Shown: positions 10,200-19,744 of the stretch, in pieces
Layout: the number at the start of each line of letters is the position of its first letter
Numbering within the stretch: the first letter of the stretch is position 1
From: Pectinatus haikarae
GTDB lineage: Bacteria; Bacillota; Negativicutes; Selenomonadales; Selenomonadaceae
Length of the DNA: 64,000 nt
Assembly: GCF_015732185.1 (NCBI RefSeq)
Contig: NZ_WIQM01000008.1
Coordinates: 186,001-250,000, forward strand
Reading direction: 5' to 3'
Made by a program: the position numbers and the translations under genes
The notes under the pieces: model-generated
What the model was told of the DNA's origin: nothing
Database searches by the model: none
What the model saw: only the letters and a program-made list of their open reading frames with translations

Positions 10200-10820
10200 T
10201 TATCTTTTATCATATAACTTCTGATATGATTTTTTATTGTCGATCACCTTATGGACATAATCACGTGTCTCTTTAAAGGGAATTTGTGTGTAATCACTGA
10301 AACTGCCCCCCCATCTGTAGGTCTTACTCCATTCTTCTATTTGCCCGTGTCCCGCGTTATATGCCGCAATAGCCAAAACTTCATTATTGCCGAATTCCTT
10401 CATCAAAAAAGACAGATACCAGACACCGTAATGAATATTCGTCTCTGGATCATAAAGTTTATCATTATTATAATTTTTATCATTTATATTATTTGCTATC
10501 CACGCACCAGTCTCAGGCATTATCTGCATAAGCCCGACCGCACCTCGATGTGATCTGGCCTCCGGCAAAAAACGGCTCTCAGCAAGAATTATACCTGCTA
10601 CCAGTGAATCATCCATATTGTACTGTCTGGCATATTTTTCCACCACTTCTTCATATGGATAAGGATAAAAATATTTTTTTTCAACTTTTTCTATAACATG
10701 CGTCTGTAATCCTTCATAAATTCCGGCAAAAACCACAGACAGAAATATCATTATTATAATAAATCCCTGGGCCGCACTCAATAAATAGTCTACTACCGAC
10801 CTGCTGTTGTCGTTCATCAT
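10200..10820 (-). CDS. Lytic transglycosylase, SLT family, membrane-anchored
   Basis: Cleaves peptidoglycan glycan strands. An N-terminal hydrophobic segment (about residues 17-37 from the chosen start) works as an anchor or uncleaved signal, leaving the catalytic domain outside the inner membrane. The SLT domain has the catalytic glutamate in ILAESRFLPEARS, then GAVGLMQIMPETG and the AIAAYNAGHGQIEEW motif. The ATG at 10820 overlaps the coaE stop as ATGA, giving 206 residues; an in-frame ATG at 10817 is equally possible. It is the last gene of a mutM-coaE-slt run, an order common in Firmicutes. Confidence 0.9.
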   Translation of the reverse strand: MMNDNSRSVVDYLLSAAQGFIIIMIFLSVVFAGIYEGLQTHVIEKVEKKYFYPYPYEEVVEKYARQYNMDDSLVAGIILAESRFLPEARSHRGAVGLMQIMPETGAWIANNINDKNYNNDKLYDPETNIHYGVWYLSFLMKEFGNNEVLAIAAYNAGHGQIEEWSKTYRWGGSFSDYTQIPFKETRDYVHKVIDNKKSYQKLYDKR

Positions 10821-11425
10821 CCATTTTCCAGCCTTTTTAACAGGGAAAACCACAATCTGAAAACCCTTTTTTTATTTGTTTCTATCCCATGACTTGTATC
10901 AATTACTTGATCTGCTCGCTCCATTTTATATTTTAAAGGCATCTGCGCTTTAATACGTCGTTTTGCCTCGGCGAAGCTGTAGCCGTTTCGCCTTCTTAAA
11001 CGTTCTATCTGCACTCGCTTATTTATATAGACAACCCATTTTTCATCGACAAACTTATCCCAGCCTGTTTCAAACAGCAGCGGAACATCTATAACAGCTA
11101 TTTTTTCTTTATTCCCTTCCAATTCTTCCATCTGCCTTTTTACTTCATTCATAATAAGCGGATGGCTTGTATCATTTATCCATTTTTTTTCCTTATTATC
11201 GGCGAATACGATATTGCCTATCATTCTCCTGTTAAGACTTTTATCATTATTTATAATTATTTTGCCGAAATGATCAACATACGCCTGCCATAAGATCTCT
11301 CCCGGAAGAGATAAACTGTGCGCTATTTGATCCGTATCAATTACCGCTGCTCCTGCCTGCCGCAAAAAAGAGCATACCGTTGATTTTCCGCAGGCAATCC
11401 CGCCTGTCAAGCCAATCTTATACAT
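10817..11425 (-). CDS. coaE: Dephospho-CoA kinase
   Basis: Phosphorylates the ribose 3'-hydroxyl of dephospho-CoA, the last step of coenzyme A synthesis. The P-loop GLTGGIACGKSTV (5-17) is followed by the adenylate-kinase-like fold with DTDQIAH and VIDVPLLFETG. At 202 residues it has the usual length. It lies between mutM and slt with short gaps, so co-transcription is likely. Confidence 0.95.
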   Translation of the reverse strand: MYKIGLTGGIACGKSTVCSFLRQAGAAVIDTDQIAHSLSLPGEILWQAYVDHFGKIIINNDKSLNRRMIGNIVFADNKEKKWINDTSHPLIMNEVKRQMEELEGNKEKIAVIDVPLLFETGWDKFVDEKWVVYINKRVQIERLRRRNGYSFAEAKRRIKAQMPLKYKMERADQVIDTSHGIETNKKRVFRLWFSLLKRLENG

Positions 11426-11468
11426 AACATAATCCTCGTATTATCATTTCAAAGCCTGTCAAAAACTT

Positions 11469-12302
11469 TTATTTCTCCAATTTTTGACATTCAGGACAAA
11501 AACACGTACCGCGCCCGCCTACTTTTATCTTTTCTATTATTGTACCACATTTTTTACACGGTTTTTTATCCCGTCCATAAACAAATAGATTATCCTGATG
11601 CGTTCCCTTTCTGCCTTCACCATTAACATAATCACGAAAAGTAGTTCCTCCGTCGCGGATTCCCTCGCTTATAACTTTATTTATCGACGCACAAAGTAAT
11701 TCAGCCTCATTTTCATTTACGAAAGATGATATTTTTTCAGGATTTATACCTGCAAGAAACAAAGCTTCATCAACATAAATATTGCCCAGTCCGGCAATAT
11801 TTTTTTGATTAAGAAGAAACATTTTTATCTTGCCGCTGTTTTTTTTCAGCCTTGATACTAAATATGAAACAGTAAAATCTTTTGACAAAGGTTCACAGCC
11901 TAATTCGTAAAGCCCTTTTATTTTTTCCCGTTCTTCTTCCTTTATGGCATATAAAGTGCCAAAAGTACGCATATCTGCATAAATCACTTTATCCCCATTA
12001 TCTAAATAAAATATTATTTTCTTATACTTATCTTCTTCATACCCTTTCTTTACATAACACAAACGGCCTGTCATTCTCAGATGAAAAACAGCCATGATAT
12101 TGTTTTCCATCTGCATTATGAGATATTTTCCTTCTCTTCTCATCTTTACTATCTTTTGTCCTGTAAGACGTTTTTCATACAAAGAAAGTTCAGGAAATTT
12201 GATAAGCCTTGGCAATAAGATTTCTATATATTCAATAGTTTTTCCCAATATCCTTTTTTCAAGCGTACGCCTTATTGTTTCTACTTCCGGCATTTCCGGC
12301 AT
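11469..12302 (-). CDS. mutM: Formamidopyrimidine-DNA glycosylase (Fpg)
   Basis: Removes 8-oxoguanine and formamidopyrimidines and nicks the abasic site. The N-terminus MPEMPEVETIRRTL matches the family MPELPEVET signature, with the catalytic proline at position 2 and glutamate at 3. LLNQKNIAGLGNIYVDEALF is the helix-two-turn-helix. The C-terminus carries a zinc finger with CKKCGTIIEK and CFCPEC, and the family RDYVNGEGR. A GAGG ribosome site lies 8 bases upstream. Length 277 is normal. Confidence 0.96.
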   Translation of the reverse strand: MPEMPEVETIRRTLEKRILGKTIEYIEILLPRLIKFPELSLYEKRLTGQKIVKMRREGKYLIMQMENNIMAVFHLRMTGRLCYVKKGYEEDKYKKIIFYLDNGDKVIYADMRTFGTLYAIKEEEREKIKGLYELGCEPLSKDFTVSYLVSRLKKNSGKIKMFLLNQKNIAGLGNIYVDEALFLAGINPEKISSFVNENEAELLCASINKVISEGIRDGGTTFRDYVNGEGRKGTHQDNLFVYGRDKKPCKKCGTIIEKIKVGGRGTCFCPECQKLEK

Positions 12303-12316
12303 AAAATCAACCTCTT

Positions 12317-12970
12317 CTATTCACTTTTTTGTCTGATTATTTTTTCTGCATACTCTTTCATATTATATATACTGACAACCCGCCACGTATCATCGTCCTG
12401 TTTTTCCATTGATATCTCTATAACCGTATTTTCCGTTTTTTCATCTTTATCTGTTTCAATACCTACAACAGCTTTGTTCCCATCAACTTTGGTATATTTT
12501 ATTCTTTTGAATTTTATATTCCCCACTGACAATTTTTCTGTTATATCACTGTTATTCTTCGATACTGAATATTCCCCGCTGCTTTCCTCATTACTGGAAC
12601 TTTTCCATTCTCCTGATTTTATATAAGAATCTACTTCAGCTTTCATCTCATTTACTGCCATAGGCTTGGCTAATTTAATTAATCCTTCTGCCAGATTTCT
12701 GACAGGATTTTTCTGCATAAAAGGATCTTTTGAAAAATATACATAAAAATAATCATCATATGCTTTATTTAATATGCTGTCTGTATCCACATATTTATCA
12801 AAAGTTTCTATATCATGTTTTTTTATAGCATCGGCTATAAGTCCCACTGTATATTGCGGTGTTTTCAGCCAATAAAAATAATAGAAGCTGCTGCCGGCCA
12901 GTATTACTGCAATAAATAGCAAAATACATAATCTGAAACCTGATAAAATTTTATTTTTTCTCTCATCCAT
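12317..12970 (-). CDS. DUF2939-like membrane-anchored protein of unknown function
   Basis: A 217-residue protein with one N-terminal membrane helix (about 11-31) after a short basic tail, then a soluble part outside the membrane. The segment TPQYTVGLIADAIKKHDIE followed by FDKYVD resembles DUF2939, whose members have a helical repeat next to the membrane. The middle is serine and asparagine rich, and the C-terminal part looks like a small beta domain ending WRVVSIYNMKEYAEKII. No catalytic motif is visible. It lies 13 bases from the upstream transporter gene and 14 bases from mutM, so it belongs to the same minus-strand run, but its job is unknown. Confidence 0.7.
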   Translation of the reverse strand: MDERKNKILSGFRLCILLFIAVILAGSSFYYFYWLKTPQYTVGLIADAIKKHDIETFDKYVDTDSILNKAYDDYFYVYFSKDPFMQKNPVRNLAEGLIKLAKPMAVNEMKAEVDSYIKSGEWKSSSNEESSGEYSVSKNNSDITEKLSVGNIKFKRIKYTKVDGNKAVVGIETDKDEKTENTVIEISMEKQDDDTWRVVSIYNMKEYAEKIIRQKSE

Positions 12971-12982
12971 AAAATAATCCTT

Positions 12983-13849
12983 TTATTTATTTCTTTTTAT
13001 ACTCAGCTTTTTTTTTGCCATGGTCAGATACATTGATCCTCCAATTATAAATACACCGCCCATCACAGAAAGAAAATGCATTATTTCACCAAAAAAAAGA
13101 TATCCCCACAGGGCATTGAAAAAAATACCTGTATATAATACAAAGCTGACCAACACAGCATTAGCTGACCCATATGCCTGTGTCATTAAAGCCTGCGCCA
13201 AGAGAGAAACTATACCTATACCCGCAAGTAAAAACATCTCCTTAGTATCCGGAGAATGGTAATTGCCAGCCATACCTGCAATACCTATCAGCATACTGCA
13301 AAAAAGAAAATAAAATACTATTTCCCATGAATTATGTCCGCCGCCTTCAAATAATTTATGAATCGTAATATATGCCAGTGCAGCCAAAAAAGCCGAAAAA
13401 ACAGCTAAAATTGCATATATAGAAAAAGAATTATATTCCCATGGACGCAGCAACAGCATAGTTCCTGCTCCTATTGCCAAAAGAGGCAGAAATGTTTTCG
13501 GCGGTATTTTTTCTTTAAGCCATACTGCCGATAAAAAAAGAACAAAAATAGCTGATAACTGCTGCAATATAGCAACATCCCCTAAATGCATGCCAGAAAT
13601 AGCTATAAAAATCAAAAACATACTCATCCCGCCGACTGCACCGCGAAAAACCAATGCCGGGATATCTTTATTCGAAAATTTTATATCAAATTCCTTCATT
13701 ATAAATAATAGAACTATTATGCCTATTACACTTCTGCCAAAAACTATTTCCCCGCTGCCCATAGAAAAACTGAGACTCTTTACCATTATATTCATAATAC
13801 TAAAGGAAAGTGCAGCTCCTACAGCCAATATTAAACCTCTATTCAACAT
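12983..13849 (-). CDS. EamA/DMT-family transporter
   Basis: A 288-residue inner-membrane protein with about ten hydrophobic helices arranged as two EamA halves; the second begins near residue 150. The family pattern of export of amino acids or other metabolites is known, but the substrate cannot be read from the sequence. Features include IGVIVLLF near the N-terminus, VAILQQLSAIFVLFLSAVWL at the end of the first half, and a basic C-terminal tail KKKLSIKRNK inside the cell. It is the first gene of the run into DUF2939 and mutM. Confidence 0.85.
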   Translation of the reverse strand: MLNRGLILAVGAALSFSIMNIMVKSLSFSMGSGEIVFGRSVIGIIVLLFIMKEFDIKFSNKDIPALVFRGAVGGMSMFLIFIAISGMHLGDVAILQQLSAIFVLFLSAVWLKEKIPPKTFLPLLAIGAGTMLLLRPWEYNSFSIYAILAVFSAFLAALAYITIHKLFEGGGHNSWEIVFYFLFCSMLIGIAGMAGNYHSPDTKEMFLLAGIGIVSLLAQALMTQAYGSANAVLVSFVLYTGIFFNALWGYLFFGEIMHFLSVMGGVFIIGGSMYLTMAKKKLSIKRNK

Positions 13850-13936
13850 GATTACACATCTCTTTTATTTTTTATTATTTTACCACATATAAAAGCTCTT
13901 TTACCATTTTACAATATAACGACAGTAAAATTTACT

Positions 13937-13969
13937 CAAAAAATAACAAAAGCCGCAGTTTCCTGCGGC
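13937..13969 (-). terminator. Terminator after the LysR gene
   Basis: GCCGCAG / CTGCGGC stem with a four-base loop, followed on the minus strand by TTTTGTTATTTTTT. Confidence 0.75.
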
Positions 13970-14033
13970 CTGACTATTACCTGCCCTGCCATACCACAAA
14001 CGCTGGCACAGACCCATTATAAGATCAATAAAC

Positions 14034-14909
14034 TCATCGTTCATCAGCAAAACTATCGAGTGCAAATTTTTGAAACTCATATACCAAAGGAGAAAGCAGC
14101 CTGCTTGTATCCCAGGCTATGCCTATAGTTCTTCGGCAATGCGGAGAAGAAAGTTTTAAAAATTTTACATTTAATCTATCCATTCCGGGGATCTTAGGTA
14201 TGAGCGAAACACCAAGATCAGCAGCAACTAAATTAGCCACAGTAACTATTTCGTCACCCTCAAATTCAATATGAGGTGTAACACCTGTCATATCAAAAAG
14301 TTGATTTGCTAAAAGCCTTAAGCCATAAAAAGGTTTTAATGTTATAAAAGATTCATCCGCTATATCCTTCAAATTAACACTTTCCCTTTTCGCCAGCGGA
14401 TGATCCAGAGGAACTATCACAAATAATTCTTCAGAACATAACGGCAGCCAACCGATCGTTTCGTTCATTAAAAGATTCGAACATATGCACAAATCTGTTT
14501 TTCCCTTTATGAGCCGTTCTGTAAGAACAGTTGAATTATCTTGATTCAGTTTAAATTTACATTGTGGATGATTTTTTCTGAAACTGCTTATAAGTCTTGG
14601 TACTATATAGCTTCCTAATGAATGAAGAAAAGATAAATTTATTATCTGCTTATCAGGCCTGTCTATTTCCATCTTAGCTGCAGTTTCTTCTTTGACAATA
14701 CGTTCAGCATGAGCTAAAAGCATTTCTCCATATCTGGTGAGCGTTACCTCTTTAGTATTACGATTTAACAACTGCACGCCCAATTCTTTCTCCAAACGAA
14801 TTATTGACCTGCTCAATGCCGATTGCGTTATAGATACTGCCTTAGCTGCTTTTGTAAAATTGCCGATGTGCGCTATGGCTAAAAAATATTCCAATTGTTG
14901 AAGCTCCAT
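14034..14909 (-). CDS. LysR-family transcriptional regulator
   Basis: A 291-residue DNA-binding regulator. The N-terminal winged helix-turn-helix is typical: MELQQLEYFLAIAHIGNFT, AAKAVSITQSALSRSI and LEKELGVQLLNRNTKEVTLT, followed by a coiled linker and a periplasmic-binding-like effector domain from about residue 90. It is divergent from the ThrE-type exporter gene, and a 13-bp perfect inverted repeat sits just before its ribosome site. LysR proteins usually bind near their own promoter and control the divergent gene, so the exporter is the likely target; the effector is unknown. Confidence 0.92.
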   Translation of the reverse strand: MELQQLEYFLAIAHIGNFTKAAKAVSITQSALSRSIIRLEKELGVQLLNRNTKEVTLTRYGEMLLAHAERIVKEETAAKMEIDRPDKQIINLSFLHSLGSYIVPRLISSFRKNHPQCKFKLNQDNSTVLTERLIKGKTDLCICSNLLMNETIGWLPLCSEELFVIVPLDHPLAKRESVNLKDIADESFITLKPFYGLRLLANQLFDMTGVTPHIEFEGDEIVTVANLVAADLGVSLIPKIPGMDRLNVKFLKLSSPHCRRTIGIAWDTSRLLSPLVYEFQKFALDSFADER

Positions 14910-14926
14910 TTAAATCTCCTTATTAT

Positions 14927-14955
14927 TTTATCTATGATATTTTATCATAGATAAA
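14927..14955. promoter_or_regulatory. Perfect palindrome, probable LysR operator
   Basis: TTTATCTATGATA / TATCATAGATAAA with a TTT spacer is a perfect 13-bp inverted repeat. It contains the T-N11-A spacing expected for LysR proteins and lies between the LysR ribosome site and the divergent exporter gene. At this place it could autoregulate the regulator and activate or repress the exporter. Confidence 0.55.
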
Positions 14956-15159
14956 TCATTATATAGTAATAATTATCATTATAAAAAGTATGTCAAATAA
15001 TTGTATTATACATAGATTATAGCTTCTTTATTTCAATTTTTCCAGTATATAATATTCATTCCATATGGTAATAGATATTTTTTGAAATTAGAATTTGACA
15101 CATCTTCAATTCAGTTTAAAATTATGTATACACTATACATATTAAAGGATATGATATTT

Positions 15160-16497
15160 ATGGATAATAATCAAGTATATATAAAAGATCCCTATTTTGA
15201 AATTGGCCGAAAATTACTTCTCATTCTAAAAACAGGACAAATTCTTATGGAAAGTGCCGCTGATACAAACCGTATAACAAGAACTATGAAAAGAGTGGCT
15301 GCCTTTATGGGAATAACAGCAGGTACACTGCATATACACATCACCTATACCACTATTATGATCAATATAAGCGACGGCGATCATTCAATAACAAAATTCC
15401 AAAAATGTATCAAGCATGGGATAAATATGACTAAAATTTCTGCTGTAAGTAAGCTTTCATGGAAATCTATAGAAAAAAACTATACATTAGATCAATATGA
15501 AACTGAACTTAATAGAATATTTACCCTAAAAAAACAATATACAGCAATTTTTATTGCAATAGGTGCAGGATTAGCCTGCGGCGGTTTTTCCAAACTTTTT
15601 GGCGGTGACTGGATAGCATTTTTTTATACTGCCGTATGCGCCTCCATTGGTTTTCTCCTTCGCTCCTACTGCAACAAGCTTGATATAAACAGCTATGCAT
15701 CAATAGCCATATCTTCCTTTGCAGCAGCCATCCTTGCTTATCTGACACATTTTATCCCCGGCTCATTGACACCATGGCATCCTCTTTTGGCATGCGCACT
15801 CTTTATAGTTCCGGGTATCCCCTTAATCAATTCTGTTGACGATCTTCTTGACAATTATATAGTTTCCGGCATAACCAGAGCCGTAAATACTATATTAATG
15901 GTCGGCAGCATGAGTTTTGGTATTGTTCTGGCCATAAAACTATGTCAGGTGGAGGATTTTACTATATTAAGCACCCACCCTGACAGTTCCTATTTTGTAT
16001 ACGGCATAGCAGCCGCTATAGCATCTGTCGGTTTTTCAACTATCTTTAATGTACCGCGCCGCCTTCTATGGGTTGTCGCCCTTGGTGGAATGATATCTGT
16101 ATGCATAAGAAATTTTGTAAACTTTGATCTTGATATGGGTTTAGCTGCCGGTTCTTTTGCCGGGGCTGTGATCGTCAGTATTCTCGCTTTAAAAGTTGTT
16201 CATCATGTGCATACCCCTATGCATGTCATAACTCTGCCATCGGTCATTCCTATGATTCCCGGAGTATTTATGTACAGGCTCATGTTTGGACTGATAAATA
16301 TAAATGCCATGGACACAATTTCACTGATCCACGTTTTTCAAAGCGGTGTTATTGCAAGCCTTACTATTTTGGCAATAGCAGTAGGTGTAGCTATACCAAA
16401 TATTTTTGCCAGAAGATATCTGGACAGCAATAAAAAAGAACACTGCAAGAAATTATTGGAAAAAAGGAATAATAATTTTAACATCAATTTATTATAG
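15160..16497 (+). CDS. ThrE-type threonine/serine exporter, both domains fused
   Basis: A 445-residue inner-membrane protein. The N-terminal soluble part (about 1-115) has LLILKTGQILMESAADTNRI and the HITYTTIMI strand seen in ThrE N-terminal domains (DUF1212). Five helices follow, starting with YTAIFIAIGAGLACGGFSKLF, then a second set corresponding to the ThrB-type C-terminal domain with LPSVIPMIPGVFMYR. Many Firmicutes carry the two halves as separate genes; here they are one chain, as in Corynebacterium ThrE. I chose the ATG at 15160 because AAAGGA lies about 11 bases upstream; an ATG at 15082 would add 26 residues without a clear ribosome site. The divergent LysR probably controls it. The substrate is known for the family only. 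Confidence 0.85.
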   Translation: MDNNQVYIKDPYFEIGRKLLLILKTGQILMESAADTNRITRTMKRVAAFMGITAGTLHIHITYTTIMINISDGDHSITKFQKCIKHGINMTKISAVSKLSWKSIEKNYTLDQYETELNRIFTLKKQYTAIFIAIGAGLACGGFSKLFGGDWIAFFYTAVCASIGFLLRSYCNKLDINSYASIAISSFAAAILAYLTHFIPGSLTPWHPLLACALFIVPGIPLINSVDDLLDNYIVSGITRAVNTILMVGSMSFGIVLAIKLCQVEDFTILSTHPDSSYFVYGIAAAIASVGFSTIFNVPRRLLWVVALGGMISVCIRNFVNFDLDMGLAAGSFAGAVIVSILALKVVHHVHTPMHVITLPSVIPMIPGVFMYRLMFGLININAMDTISLIHVFQSGVIASLTILAIAVGVAIPNIFARRYLDSNKKEHCKKLLEKRNNNFNINLL

Positions 16498-16697
16498 ATA
16501 AAAATCTTTATTTATGTTAAGAGCCTGATTATTGAAAAACAAAACAACTGGTCGTATAATAAAAAAAGAAACATCACAGCAACTTTTAATATCCATAAAA
16601 ATTGCTGTGCAATAACTCATTAAATTTACTCCTGTTATATATTTAATTAAGCTTTTCCCGGTAATTTATCAAAATAAGTATAAGGAGAATCTAATTT

Positions 16698-17858
16698 ATG
16701 AACAACTTTCAATTTGTTAATCCAGTGAAAATAATTTTCGGCAAAAATACCTTAGAAAATCTTCCTTCTGTAATTCCTGCAGGAAGCAAAGTATTGATTA
16801 TTTACGGAGGCGGCAGTATCAAACGTTCGGGGCTGCTTAATGAAATAAAAAATACCTTAAAAAATTATAAGTTGGGAGAATTCGGCGGCATTGAACCAAA
16901 TCCTTCATATGAAAAATTAATGCAGGCTGTAGAAATAATCCGGTCAGAAAAATATGATTTTTTATTGGCTGCCGGCGGCGGATCAGTGATTGATGGCACT
17001 AAATTCATAGCAGCTGCAGTACCTTTTATGGCTGATGATCCATGGAAAATAATTTCTGAGCATATTCCTGTAAAAAAAGCCGTTCCCTTCGGTACAGTGC
17101 TTACCTTGCCCGCAACCGGATCAGAAATGAATAATGGAGCAGTGATAACAAGAAAATCCTTAAAATCAAAACTTCCATTTATGAGTGCAGCAGTTTTTCC
17201 TAAATTTTCCATTCTTGATCCGGTCTATACTTATACTCTGCCTCAAAAACAAATTGCCAACGGTGTTGTCGATGCTTTTATTCATGTAATGGAGCAATAT
17301 ATGACCTATCCGGTAAATGCCAAAATACAAGATAGATTTTCAGAGGGACTTCTCCTGACGCTTATTGAAGAAGGACCTAAAGCCTTGCAGAATCCTCAAA
17401 ACTATGATGTCCGCGCCAATATAATGTGGGCAGCAACACTAGCGTTAAATGGTCTTATCAGCAGCGGTGTTCCCCAAGACTGGTCCACTCATATGGTGGG
17501 CCACGAAATTACAGCTTTATATGGTCTCGATCATGCTCAAACATTGGCTATAGTTTTCCCGTCCATGCTGAAAGTAATGAAAAATGAAAAACAACAGAAG
17601 CTGCTGCAGTATGGCAACAGGATCTGGGACATTGATACCAATATGCCAGTTGAAGCACAAATAGACAAAGCTATTCAAAAAACTCAATCTTTTTTTGAAG
17701 AAATGGGAGTAAAAACACATTTTTCTGATTATCATTTAGATAAATCCGTTGTAGAAAAAATTATTGATTCACTTATCTCACATAACATGACAAAGCTTGG
17801 TGAAAATGGATCAGTTAACCCTGACATAGTACGTAAAGTTTTGAATTTGAGTTTATAG
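16698..17858 (+). CDS. Iron-containing alcohol dehydrogenase, YqhD/BDH type
   Basis: A 386-residue NAD(P)H-dependent alcohol or aldehyde reductase. The N-terminus NFQFVNPVKIIFGKN matches the YqhD and butanol dehydrogenase group. GGGSVIDGTKFIA is the cofactor loop (about 94-106). The metal ligands fall in VVDAFIHVMEQY and the closely spaced histidines of HMVGHEITALYGLDHAQTLAI. It lies 200 bases downstream of the exporter in the same direction with its own AAGGAG site. The substrate cannot be set from sequence; YqhD-like enzymes reduce a broad range of short aldehydes. Confidence 0.9.
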   Translation: MNNFQFVNPVKIIFGKNTLENLPSVIPAGSKVLIIYGGGSIKRSGLLNEIKNTLKNYKLGEFGGIEPNPSYEKLMQAVEIIRSEKYDFLLAAGGGSVIDGTKFIAAAVPFMADDPWKIISEHIPVKKAVPFGTVLTLPATGSEMNNGAVITRKSLKSKLPFMSAAVFPKFSILDPVYTYTLPQKQIANGVVDAFIHVMEQYMTYPVNAKIQDRFSEGLLLTLIEEGPKALQNPQNYDVRANIMWAATLALNGLISSGVPQDWSTHMVGHEITALYGLDHAQTLAIVFPSMLKVMKNEKQQKLLQYGNRIWDIDTNMPVEAQIDKAIQKTQSFFEEMGVKTHFSDYHLDKSVVEKIIDSLISHNMTKLGENGSVNPDIVRKVLNLSL

Positions 17859-17883
17859 ACAAATAAAAAATAATTCTCATATA

Positions 17884-17936
17884 AACTGCCCTCCATAAGC
17901 TGAACAGAAATCTGACTTATGGAGGGCAGTTCATTT
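17884..17936. terminator. Bidirectional terminator between alcohol dehydrogenase and prfC
   Basis: A long perfect stem, ACTGCCCTCCATAAG / CTTATGGAGGGCAGT, is followed by TCATTTTTT on the plus side and by an AT-rich tract on the minus side. Confidence 0.8.
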
Positions 17937-17972
17937 TTTATATACAAAAATTATTTTTTCTATTTTATTTTT

Positions 17973-19586
17973 TTATGCTTCTTTTTTATCCGGTGGTACA
18001 TTATGCAGTACGATATCAGGATTGTTATCGCTTATCCATCCAAGTGACCACTCATTATTTAACAACAGCACAGGCCTGTTTTTCATATCATAAACAAACA
18101 TTCCTCTGTCAGCTCCCCGCAGAGATTCAGGTACGACTTCTTTTCCATCATTAAACTCAAGCCATCTTGCTACCTCAAAAGGCTGCATAGTTATCACTAT
18201 GTCAACATTATATTCATTTTTTAAACGATATTCCAAAACCTCAAATTGCAATTGTCCGACAGTACCGACAATATAACTCTCCATACCTGTACCTGGCTGT
18301 TCGAATAACTGCACTGCACCTTCTTGCGTCAGCTGTGTTATTCCTTTTATAAACTGCTTTCGTTTCATAGTATCTTTAGCTTCTACCCTGGCAAAACGTT
18401 CCGGAGGAAATACCGGAAAATCAGCAAATTTAAATTTATTTTTAGTGTCACATATTGTATCGCCTATACCAAAAATACCCGGATCAAATAATCCTACTAT
18501 ATCTCCCGGATATGCATCATCTATTATCTGTCTGTCCTGCGCCAAAAACTGCTGCGGCTGGGAAAGTTTTATTATTTTATTTTCCTGGATATGAAAAACT
18601 TGCATATTACGTTCAAATTTACCAGAACATATGCGGATAAACGCCAGCCTGTCATGATGCGCAGGATTCATATTAGCCTGAATTTTAAATACAAATGCCG
18701 AAAATTTTTCATCATCAGGCATTACAATTCCTTCTGTCGATTCATGCGGCTGCGGCTGCGGAGCTAACCTCAGATATTCTTCAAGAAAATTTTGTACACC
18801 AAAATTAGTCATAGCACTGCCAAAAAACATCGGAGTTAACTCACCATGTGAAATTTTTTCATCATTCCACTCTTCCCCTGCCGTATCAAGCAAATCTATA
18901 TCGCCAAGAAGAGTTTGATATACATCATTATCAATCTGTGCTATTGCATCTTTATCATTCATGGAAAAAACAACAGAAGCTCTTTCCTTCTGCCCGTGTG
19001 AATCGTCTGCGGCAAAAAGCTCAATATGTTTTTTTCTTCTATCATATACGCCATGATATTGTCCATCTATGCCTATCGGCCAATTCATCGGATAAGCACG
19101 TATGCCCAAAACATTTTCTATTTCCGTCATCAAGTCAAGCGGCGCTTTGCCAAATCTATCTAATTTATTTACAAAAGTAAATATTGGTATATTCCTTTGT
19201 TTACACACTTTAAAAAGTTTCTTAGTTTGTGTCTCTATACCTTTAGCCGCATCAATTACCATCACCGCACTGTCAACAGCCATCAGTGTTCTATAAGTAT
19301 CTTCGCTAAAATCCTGATGCCCCGGTGTATCCAATATATTTATTCTGCATCCTGCATAATCGAACTGCAAAACACTTGATGTTACAGATATACCACGCTG
19401 CTTTTCTATTTCCATCCAGTCTGATACAGCATGCCTCTGAGCCTTTCTTGATTTTATGGAACCGGCCAGATGTATGGCGCCTCCATATAAAAGTAATTTT
19501 TCCGTAAGCGTCGTTTTTCCTGCATCCGGATGTGATATTATAGCGAATGTACGTCGCTTTTTTATTTCATTTTGCAGCTGCTCCAT
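17973..19586 (-). CDS. prfC: Peptide chain release factor 3
   Basis: GTPase that recycles RF1 and RF2 from the ribosome after termination. The G-motifs are complete: AIISHPDAGKTTLTEKLL (P-loop), switch I region around EKQRGISVTSSV, DTPGHQDFSED, and NKLD. Domain II and the RF3 C-terminal domain follow, with EYNVDIVITMQPFEVARWL. The ATG at 19586 lies 7 bases after GGGAG; a TTG directly before it is also in frame. Length about 537, as expected. The 5' untranslated region holds two hairpins (separate entries). Confidence 0.95.
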   Translation of the reverse strand: MEQLQNEIKKRRTFAIISHPDAGKTTLTEKLLLYGGAIHLAGSIKSRKAQRHAVSDWMEIEKQRGISVTSSVLQFDYAGCRINILDTPGHQDFSEDTYRTLMAVDSAVMVIDAAKGIETQTKKLFKVCKQRNIPIFTFVNKLDRFGKAPLDLMTEIENVLGIRAYPMNWPIGIDGQYHGVYDRRKKHIELFAADDSHGQKERASVVFSMNDKDAIAQIDNDVYQTLLGDIDLLDTAGEEWNDEKISHGELTPMFFGSAMTNFGVQNFLEEYLRLAPQPQPHESTEGIVMPDDEKFSAFVFKIQANMNPAHHDRLAFIRICSGKFERNMQVFHIQENKIIKLSQPQQFLAQDRQIIDDAYPGDIVGLFDPGIFGIGDTICDTKNKFKFADFPVFPPERFARVEAKDTMKRKQFIKGITQLTQEGAVQLFEQPGTGMESYIVGTVGQLQFEVLEYRLKNEYNVDIVITMQPFEVARWLEFNDGKEVVPESLRGADRGMFVYDMKNRPVLLLNNEWSLGWISDNNPDIVLHNVPPDKKEA

Positions 19587-19630
19587 CAAATATCTCCCTT
19601 TATATTAATCATTATAATAACAATGATATT

Positions 19631-19684
19631 ATGCAGTTTAAAGGCTGCACATGCCTAAAAGTTCACCGGAGAACCCGTTGAACT
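19631..19684 (-). other. Two hairpins in the prfC leader
   Basis: Reading the minus strand, AGTTCAACGG / CCGGTGAACT with a short TTCT-type loop (19684-19660) is followed at once by GTGCAG / CTGCAT (19650-19631). The first is followed by TTTTAGG, a poor T run, so it is not a convincing terminator for sucD. The position 45-100 bases before prfC suggests a structured leader. Confidence 0.45.
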
Positions 19685-19744
19685 AAAAACTTACTTTATT
19701 ATTCTAACATAAATAAACAATAAAATCATTTTATAGAGATAAAA

